64,000 nt of DNA from the NCBI RefSeq assembly GCF_022539315.1, contig NC_066336.1:806001-870000 (forward strand). The letters are read 5' to 3'. Position 1 is the first letter of the stretch; each line of letters starts with the position of its first letter. This document shows positions 1-64,000 of this stretch, one piece after another. The position numbers and the translations under genes are program-made. This DNA is from Serinus canaria (lineage: Eukaryota; Chordata; Aves; Passeriformes; Fringillidae). The notes under the pieces were generated by a model, which saw only the letters and a list, made by a program, of their open reading frames with translations, had not been told where the DNA came from and searched no databases.

Positions 1-1245
1 ATGGGGGGAGCCTGATGGGAAGGGGGCGCCTGGGGCAGACTGGGGGGCGAGCAGGGACAGATGGGGAGGGGTCTGGGCAGGTGGAAGGGGCTGGGGTGAA
101 TGGGGTGCACTGGGATGGGTAAAGGAGTGCACTGGGGCAAACTGGGGGCAGCCCCGGCTGTGTGTGGGGGAATCTGGGGCAGATCGGGGAGATCCAGGCG
201 GGAGGTGGGAGGGTCTGGGGGCAGCTGGGGGCACCCAGGATTAGATGGGGGGAGCCCAAGGTGGTGTTTGGGACACCTGGGGGTACCCAGGAATGGATGG
301 GAGGGGAAAACCTTCGGGCATTCCGGGAGTCACTCCCGGAGTCACTGAGCCAGCCTCAGTTTCCCCGCTCAGAACCCGGGAGGGCGGTGGGATCAGAGGG
401 CGGCGGTGACACCCCCACACCTGCCGGGTGTCCCGGGAGTGGCTCCGCTCTGAATCTGGGGTTTTGGTCACCCCTGGGGTGGTGAGGCTGCGGGTGAGCT
501 GGGATGGGAATGGGCCATTTCCACACGTGGAATTCCTCCTTTACTGTCAAGGGCCTCAAAATAGACTCGGACTGTCCTAAACCCCCTGATTTACCTCCAA
601 AATACAGCCCGGGAGGGGTGCAGGGGGGCAGGAGAGGTTACTGGGACAGAGGAGGGAAAATCAGCCGAAAATGGAGCTGAACCTCTGGCTGGGGGAGCCG
701 GGACTCGGCTCCCCACAAATCCCCCCTGAGGATCCTCCCACTGTCCCGGGACTGGAAATTCAGGGAACACCCGGGGGGGCTCTGGGGACCCCCACCTGAG
801 TGACTCTATTGGGGTTTAATTGTCCTGTAATTAGCAGAATCCAAATTATTTTTTAAGTGCATTTATAGAAGGAGTGAGAAGTGGAAAGGGGGAGGGCAAA
901 CCCCAGGGTAAGGTGGGGAGGGGTCCCCGGGGCTGAGGGTGAAAAGGGGTCCCGGGGACATCCCAGGGACACCGGGGGAGGTTCCAGAGTGGGGGGATCC
1001 CCGGGGCAGTGGGGTGGCCCTGGAGCAGGGGGGGATCCGGGGGTGTCCCTAGGCCCATACGGGGACAGGAGGTGGCTTTGGGGTGGGGGAGGTACCTGGG
1101 CTGGGCTGGGGGAGTGCCAGGGACACCAGGGACACCCGGGCCGGGGGTGTCACAAGGCAGGGGGGTCCCGGGGACACAGGTGGGTCCCATGCAGGGGGGA
1201 TCGTGGAGCAGGGGGCCACTGGTGCGGGGGGGTCTCAGGGACGGG
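1..1245. other. G-rich 3' flank with no gene seen
   Basis: The plus strand is GGGG-rich (TGGGGC/GGGGA words) with weak internal repetition. There are no convincing coding frames or splice sites. In other vertebrates a different gene lies downstream of PUM1, but no exon of one is recognisable here. Confidence 0.6.
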
Positions 1246-1249
1246 GTCC

Positions 1250-2147
1250 CAGTGCCGAGGATGTCCCCAGGCAGGGCTGTTGACCCAACACACAGGGTCC
1301 CGGTGCCAGGGTGTCCCCAGGGAGGGAGGTGTCCCCGGGCAGGGCTGCTGTCCCCACACAGGGTCCCCAGGCAGGGAGGTGTCCCCAAACAGAGTCCCCA
1401 GGAAGGGCGGTGTCCCCAGGCAGGGTGTCCCGGTGCCGGGGTGTCCTCAGGCAGGACCGCTGTCCCCACACAGGGTCCCCAGACAGGATGGTGTCCCCAG
1501 GCAGGGCCCTTTCCCCACACAGGGTCCCCAGTGCCGGGGTGTCCCCAGGCAGGGCCGCTGTCCCCACACAGAGGGTCCCGGTGCCGTGGTGTCCCCAGGC
1601 AGGACCGCTGTCCCCACACAAAGGGTCCCGGTGCCGGGGTGTCCCCAGGCAGGACCGCTGTCCCCACACAAAGGGTCCCGGTGCCGTGGTGTCCCCAGGC
1701 AGGGCCGCTGTCCCCACACAGAAGGTGGCGGTGCCGGGGTGTCCCCAGGCAGGGCCGCTGTCCCCACAGAGCGTCCCCAGACAGGGAGGTGTTCCCAGGC
1801 AGGGAGCTGTCCCCACACAGGGTCCCCAGACAGGGAGGTGTCCCCACACAGAGGGTCCCGGTGCCGGGGTGTCCCCAGGCAGGGCCGCTGTCCCCACACA
1901 GAGGGTCCCGGTGCCGGGGTGTCCCCAGGCAGGGCCGCTGTCCCCACACAGGGTCCCCGGTGCCGGGGTGTCCCCAGGCAGGGCCGCTGTCCCCACACAG
2001 GGTCCCAGTGCCGGGGTGTCCCCAGGCAGGGCCGCTGTCCCCACACAGAGGGTCCCGGTGCCGGGGTGTCCCCAGGCAGGGCCGCTGTCCCCACACAGAG
2101 GGTCCCGGTGCCGGGGTGTCCCCAGGCAGGGCCGCTGTCCCCACACG
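1250..2147. repeat. 50-bp GC-rich minisatellite
   Basis: About 18 units. The best-preserved ones (1855-2145) repeat exactly every 50 bp around GGTGTCCCCAGGCAGGGCCG and CTGTCCCCACACAG. Units toward 1250-1450 are older and irregular. The array keeps all six frames largely open, which explains long open frames with no homology. Confidence 0.9.
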
Positions 2148-2535
2148 GGCCCCGCTCGCCGCCGGCCCGGGCCCGTTGCTGGGCCTGCACCGCCCCGCCG
2201 TGGCCGCCGCCACCCCTGCAGGGACCGGGCCAGGGCCGCAGCGTCCCCGCGGGTCCCCACCCAGGGATGGCACCCCAGGGGTGGCCCCCGAAGGGTGGCG
2301 GGGGTTTGCGGGACCCCACAGGAGGAGGTGGGGGCGGGCGGAGGGCGCTGCCAGCGGGGCCTTGTCCCCCCGCGGCCGCGGCGACAGCGGCAGCTCCGTC
2401 CCCTGGTGTTCCCTCGGCTCTGGGCAGTGCGATGGGACAGGGGGTGGCACAGGGGATCCCGGCTGAGGTGACAGGTCCGGCTGAGGTGACAGATCCCTTT
2501 CACATCCCTTCTGCAGCAGCAATCACCAGCCGCCC

Positions 2536-2690
2536 TCAGGAGGGACCGAGACAGGGCCAGCTCGGAGCTCCTGCGTCCCTGCCCGGCCGTGTCCCCTCTG
2601 TCACCCGACAGGGCCAGCTCGGAGCCCCCGTGTCCTTGCCCGGCCGTGTCCCCTCTGTCACCCGGCAGGGCCAGCAGCTCCGATCCCATT
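2536..2690. repeat. 63-bp tandem duplication, about 2.5 copies
   Basis: AGGGCCAGCTCGGAGC followed by CGGCCGTGTCCCCTCTGTCA occurs in tandem with a period near 63 bp. Just upstream, AGGTGACAG is also duplicated. No coding signal. Confidence 0.75.
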
Positions 2691-2699
2691 CCCGAGCTC

Positions 2700-3670
2700 C
2701 TCGGGGCGGGAACGGCGCCAGGGGTCCTGACCCCGGACCCGCAGGAGTCTGGGGGAACAAAGACAGAGCCTGGGCACGCTCCCTTCCTCTGCAGCCTGAA
2801 TGGAACGCTCAGTGCTGAATTAAACATTCAAAAATAGATTTATCTCCCTCCTTTTCACCTTATTGTCCCCAAACCTGCGGCTGACTGAGCTCCACAGGCA
2901 CCACCAGGTAATTGCGGTGGTGAACAGCTCATAGACACCCAAAGTTCGAGTGCCCGTGCCCCTGGTGGCCACGCTGGGGCACAGGGTGGCCTCAAACGCT
3001 GGGCAGAAACGGAGTGAAAACCCCAAATCTGCTGAATTTAACAGCAACGGGGTGGGAAAAGGCCAGTCCCAATATGGGGTCCCAGATCAGTCCCAGTGTG
3101 GGAGGAGATCAGTCCCAGTGTAGAGGTCCCAGATCACCCCCAGTGTGAGTCCCAGATCAATCCCAGGGTGAGAATAGATCAATCCCACTGTGGGAAGAGA
3201 TTGATCCCAGTACAGGATCCCAGATCAATCCCAGAGTGGGGTCCCAGGGTTGTTGGCCTTGCTGAGGGATGGGAATGGGATGTGGGAACAGTCTGGGCTT
3301 CAAACCCACCCTTTCCACGTGCTAAACCAAAATAAGTAATTTCCTGTAAAATGGGCATTTTCTTGCCCTCCATCACTTGGCCACACGTGACCCTGCCTCC
3401 AGATTCATCAGCGTTCCCCAAATGTCCCTCTGGAAAAGGGATTTTAAATGCAGCAAAGTGCAGCAAAGGGATAGGGAAGGTTCTGGATGCTGCAAATGGG
3501 GGAAACTGGTGGGAAGGAGAGGCTGATTTGGGGTTCTGTTCACACAGGGAAAGAAATGAGGAGCTGGAGCTTCCCTAAATAAGGAATTGGGGCATAAGGG
3601 AGACCAGGACATCATGGTGGCAGCAGGGTGAGTGGGGGTAGAACCATCAGCTCCACGGAGCAGCCTGCAG
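2700..3670. other. 3' flank with a short degenerate repeat (3071-3250)
   Basis: Mostly unique sequence. At 3071-3250 a decayed array of AGATCAATCCCAGTGTGGG-like units is visible. No exon or RNA gene recognised. Confidence 0.5.
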
Positions 3671-3671
3671 A

Positions 3672-3955
3672 AGCACCAGGGAACAATTCCCAATTGCCAA
3701 GATCCCATCCAGCCCTGCCCTCTGGCACTGGCAGCCATTCCCTGGCTCCTGTCCCTCCATCCTTGTCCCCAGTCCCTCTGCAGCTCTCCTGGAGCCCCTT
3801 CAGGCCCTGCAGGGGCTCTCAGCTCTCCCTGGAGCCTTCTCCTCTCCAGGGCAGCACCCCCAGCTCTCCCAGCCTGGCTCCAGAGGGGCTCCAGCCCTGC
3901 AGCAGCTCCGGGGGCTCCTCTGGGCTCTCTCCAGCAGCTCCAAATCCTTGATTCT
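3672..3955 (-). mobile_element. CR1-type LINE fragment
   Basis: Near-identical, in reverse complement, to 10340-10600 (CAATTGCCAAGATCCCATCC, then CTCTCCTGGAGCCCCTTCAG). It lacks the 3' tail seen in other copies, so it is truncated at that end. Naming as CR1 rests on the characteristic avian 3'-end sequence in sister copies. Confidence 0.7.
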
Positions 3956-4057
3956 TGGGGCTCCCAGGGCTGGGGCAGCTCTGCAGGTGGGGTCTCAGGA
4001 GAATCCCCCATCCCTGTGCCCCGGGGAGCCTGTTCAGGATGGACCCCCAGCCCTGTG

Positions 4058-4164
4058 CTCTAAAATCATCTCTGGGTGTTTCCCCCCAAAAAACGCCAGC
4101 TCAGCTCCCTCCTTCAGCACGCCAGACTCACAAAGACAAACAAAGCCATTAAAAATGACTTTTA
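4058..4164 (-). pseudogene. Decayed copy of part of the PUM1 3' UTR
   Basis: Matches PUM1 3' UTR 5871-5967 at roughly 80-85% with small indels: both contain AACGCCAGCT and GCTCCCTCCTTCAGCA and end at AAAGCCATTAAAAA. Same orientation as the UTR, but beyond the poly(A) site. At about 4171 it switches to sequence homologous to the last intron (6748 onward), see findings. Confidence 0.7.
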
Positions 4165-4199
4165 AATGACATTAAAAACTCCCCTTCCCCTGCTCTTCG

Positions 4200-4840
4200 T
4201 CCCAGCCCTCCAGCCCAGCTCCAGCCCTTCCCTGTGTCCTGCTCCTGGACTGAGGCTCCAATTCCATGAACAGCACAGCTCCAACCCTTCCCTGTGTCCT
4301 GCTCCTGGACTGAGGCTCCAATTCCATGAACAGCCCAGCTCCAACCCTTCCCTGTGTCCTGCTCCTGGACTGCAGCTCCAATTCCATGAACAGCCCAGCT
4401 CCAGCCCTTCCCTGTGTCCTGCTCCTGGACTGCAGCTCCAATTCCATGAACAGCCCAGCTCCAACCCTTCCCTGTGTCCTGCTCCTGGACTGAGGCTCCA
4501 ATTCCATGAACAGCACAGCTCCAGCCCTTCCCTGTGTCCTGCTCCTGGACTGAGGCTCCAATTCCATGAACAGCCCAGCTCCAGCCCTTCCCTGCTCCTG
4601 GACCCACAGTGAAGCTCCTAACTCCAATTCAACAGTCCATGAAAACAGAGCCCCTGCTCTTCTTTCCCGTGTCCTGCCCCTGGATTGCAGCTCCAATTCC
4701 ATGCACAGCCCAGCCCCAGCTCTCCTGTGTCCTGCTCCTGCCCCAAACTCCTTTTCAACACTCCACACAAAGCAGAGCTCCAGCTCTTCCCCTTGTCCCC
4801 TGGACTGAGGCTCCAAACTCCAACAAACAATTCCATGAAA
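4200..4840. repeat. 60-bp minisatellite in the 3' flank
   Basis: Six to seven tight copies of exactly 60 bp (4208-4600) containing TTCCCTGTGTCCTGCTCCTG and CTCCAATTCCATGAACAGC, followed by a decayed tail to about 4840 that meets the PUM1 poly(A) region. The same unit in the same orientation occurs at 6765-7330. Confidence 0.93.
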
Positions 4841-4862
4841 CCCCGGCCAGATTCCAAAGTTC

Positions 4863-4868
4863 TGTATT
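4863..4868 (-). terminator. Probable poly(A) signal (AATACA variant)
   Basis: AATACA on the minus strand (AAAAATACAGAAC context), at the point where conserved UTR-like sequence ends and minisatellite begins. No canonical AATAAA lies nearer than about 5370. Cleavage would fall near 4835-4855. Confidence 0.45.
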
Positions 4869-6274
4869 TTTCAAAATAAAGATCACACGTTGTTTAGAGA
4901 CAATCTACACAAGAGTTACAAAAAATAGTCGCCCAGGCAGAAGCATACACAGGTTTGTTAATTATACACATATGGTTACAAGTGTGCTTGCAAAAAAGTT
5001 CATTGGAAATATACACAAGGCTCTGTAAATGTACACCGTGTAGTGTTACAATTCTATATTCAAACGAGGAAAATTGACAGTATGTTACATTCACTTACAA
5101 GTAGACAAAATGCAAAATACAGTTCATCTTCTGTACAAAAAAGGGGGAGGTGATTCACACTTTACAAGGTGAAAAGGGGCTCTGATTGTAAGGAAAACTA
5201 GGAGGGGGCTGTACTTTTGCACTTTTTGTTTCTTACTGTCACAAAAGAAGCAAAACATTACTTTGTAAGATTCAAAAAAACACTATTTGGAACTGAATCA
5301 GGTCTGTAGAACATTTAGAAAGGATCTCTACCGTCCAACTAGGTGACAAATAAAACCAAGCAGTTTATTTTTCTTCCTTTTTTGTTTTTAAACATTAACT
5401 AGGCTGTATAAAGAGAACATTTCCTTCAAAAGAAAAAATTTACTTCTGGTTGAAATTACAATTTACAATATACAACACTATATGCTACGACCATAAAAGG
5501 TGTGAATATACACTGAAATGCACAGGTTTTGCTAAATTCTTTTTTTTTTCCTGTTTTCTTACCAAAAAACGGGTTTTATGTCGATTCAAACTTCTCCACA
5601 TTTACATTACAGAGGTTTACAAATGTACAATTGTACAGTCAGAAGTATGTTCCACTACTAGGGTACATTATAGATACAGATCAGACATCAAAACAAGAAA
5701 ATACTACAAATTTTTATATATGTAAAGTCTACACCAAGTATACACTATATATTTATAGAAGCAAGACCAAAGCCGAGTTGGATTTTTTTGTTTTTCCTCA
5801 TGCTAAATAATCAAATTGTGTCTCTCCAGGTGAACAGAGGAGTGGGCATAAAAAACCCCCAAAATCCTCCACTTTTAGATCATGTCGGGTGTTTTCTCAA
5901 AACGCCAGCTAAGCTCCCTCCTTCAGCATGTCAGTCACAAATAAAATAGAAATAAAGCCATTAAAAAGTCCCCAAAACGGAATTTTGGTGTCTTTGTTTA
6001 AAACCAAACTTTAGCAAGTTGAATTTTTCTCTTTTTAGTATTTCTACCAGTGGTGTCACTGAACTAAAATTCCAACTTCTTGCTGATTTTTGGGTTAAAA
6101 GGAGGAAAAAAAACCCCAAAAAAAGGTATTTGCAAAAAAGGATGAATTAAAAACAGGGTTTTTTTTTTCCTGTTTTGTTTGTTGTCTTCGAACCAACCAC
6201 CCTGAAAGTCTCCACATTTGGAATATAGATACAACAGTGAACAAAAATGTGGCCTTCCATGTACATCTGAGACC

Positions 6275-6282
6275 TATGTACA
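6275..6282 (-). promoter_or_regulatory. Pumilio response element UGUACAUA in PUM1's own 3' UTR
   Basis: On the minus strand the 8-mer is TGTACATA, an exact UGUANAUA match, 289 nt after the stop codon. Near-matches UGUANAUU occur in the same UTR around 5007-5016, 5030-5037, 5455-5475, 5502-5512 and 5623-5632. Binding by PUM proteins is inferred; autoregulation is plausible. Confidence 0.7.
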
Positions 6283-6384
6283 AGAATTCTATACACCAGT
6301 AAAACAGCAGGGCAATTAGTTAATTAAAAAAAATAATTAGTACATGTTATGCATAATAAAATTAAAGAAATTTACAAAGGCTTC

Positions 6385-6482
6385 TCTTTTTTTTTTTTTT
6401 GTGTGTTTTTTTTTTCTGCTTTTCTTTCTTTGTTTGTTTTTTTTTTTTTTTTTTGGTGGGTTTTGTTTGTTTGTGTTTTTTA
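6385..6482 (-). repeat. A-rich tract in the 3' UTR RNA
   Basis: The plus strand is runs of T with a few G/C, so the transcript carries A10-A20 runs starting about 90 nt after the stop codon. It could prime oligo-dT internally or bind poly(A)-binding protein. Confidence 0.85.
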
Positions 6483-6570
6483 GCAACCGTGGCGGGTGGT
6501 GTGGGTGGGCTCTGGGGGGGATTCCTGGTGGATTCCTGGGATCCTGGAGTGCCTCTGGAGCAGCCCCTGC

Positions 6571-63735
<57,165 letters not shown>

Positions 63736-64000
63736 CTATTCACAGATGGGGAGAAAAGGCCATGAGGAAATGCTTTTCTTTGCTGCTATTTTTATTATAA
63801 TCACAGTTTATAGCCATTTTTCTGCTCCAGACTGAGAGCCTGTAACAAGGTTATGGAGCTCCAGAGGATGACTTACCTTTAACACTCCCAGCAGTTACAA
63901 CATTCATATACTTTCATTATTATACACACACATGTATTACTACACACAGATTTATTTCTCTGTGTTACATTTCTACATGCACAGCAAAGGAACAACCAGC
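63736..64000. other. Intron upstream of exon w1 (cut by window end)
   Basis: Begins with the w1 acceptor region (gtgaatag on the minus strand). No further exon is seen, so the previous PUM1 exon lies outside the window. Confidence 0.7.

Larger units (their letters stand above)
4845..6570 (-). other. PUM1: PUM1 3' UTR
   Basis: About 1.7 kb of AU-rich sequence after the stop codon, in contrast to the GC-rich repeats on both sides; it resembles the conserved vertebrate PUM1 3' UTR. It starts with an A-rich tract in the RNA (6385-6482) and contains many UGUA words, one a full Pumilio element. The lower end is set by a variant poly(A) signal near 4865 and by the return of minisatellite sequence below about 4840. 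Exact cleavage site inferred. Confidence 0.8.

Noticed and set aside
846..2827. Long open frames on both strands (over 500 codons)
   Set aside because: They are translations of the GC-rich 50-bp array with GT/Pro/Arg-rich repetitive residues, mutually overlapping in several frames, with no domain, splice context or homology.

Overview
The window is vertebrate genomic DNA, most likely from a bird. It has long introns, a GC-rich background crowded with tandem arrays, and many copies of what look like CR1-type LINEs. No bacterial, phage or viral gene is visible. One protein gene is present: PUM1 (Pumilio homolog 1), on the minus strand. Twenty consecutive coding exons run from 63735 down to the stop codon at 6571. 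All junctions are GT-AG and keep frame. They encode 1065 residues, which line up one-for-one with human PUM1 residues 122-1186. The roughly 121 N-terminal residues, the 5' UTR and the promoter lie beyond 64000.

Layout in gene order (descending coordinates). Exons w1-w5 (63735-48537) encode the N-terminal regulatory region. Exons w6-w12 (40824-24378) encode the Gln/Ala/Ser-rich low-complexity region. Exons w13-w20 (20497-6571) encode the C-terminal PUM homology domain, with all eight base-recognition repeats intact. The 3' UTR runs from 6570 to about 4845, is AU-rich and carries Pumilio-type sites. Positions 1 to about 4845 are 3' flank: a GC-rich 50-bp minisatellite, a CR1 fragment and a 60-bp minisatellite.

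Two introns carry C/D-box snoRNAs in host-gene orientation (28198-28301 and 35379-35466). Their D' guide matches the 18S rRNA segment containing Gm601, so I call them SNORD103-family genes, a family known from PUM1 introns. PUM1 is therefore both an mRNA-regulator gene and a snoRNA host.

The unusual part is the repeat landscape. At least twelve minisatellites lie in the introns and several begin at exon borders. One (28384-28514) has multiplied the 5' splice site of exon w10 with a 31-bp period. Another (40835-41310) repeats an acceptor-like motif just upstream of exon w6. Downstream of the gene, 4058-4840 looks like a decayed copy of part of the PUM1 3' UTR joined to the array of the last intron, as if the gene end had been tandemly duplicated and its stop-codon exon then deleted. 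Three PUM-domain exons are flanked by direct repeats. A 500-N assembly gap (25977-26476) lies inside another array.

I found no evidence for a new multi-gene system.
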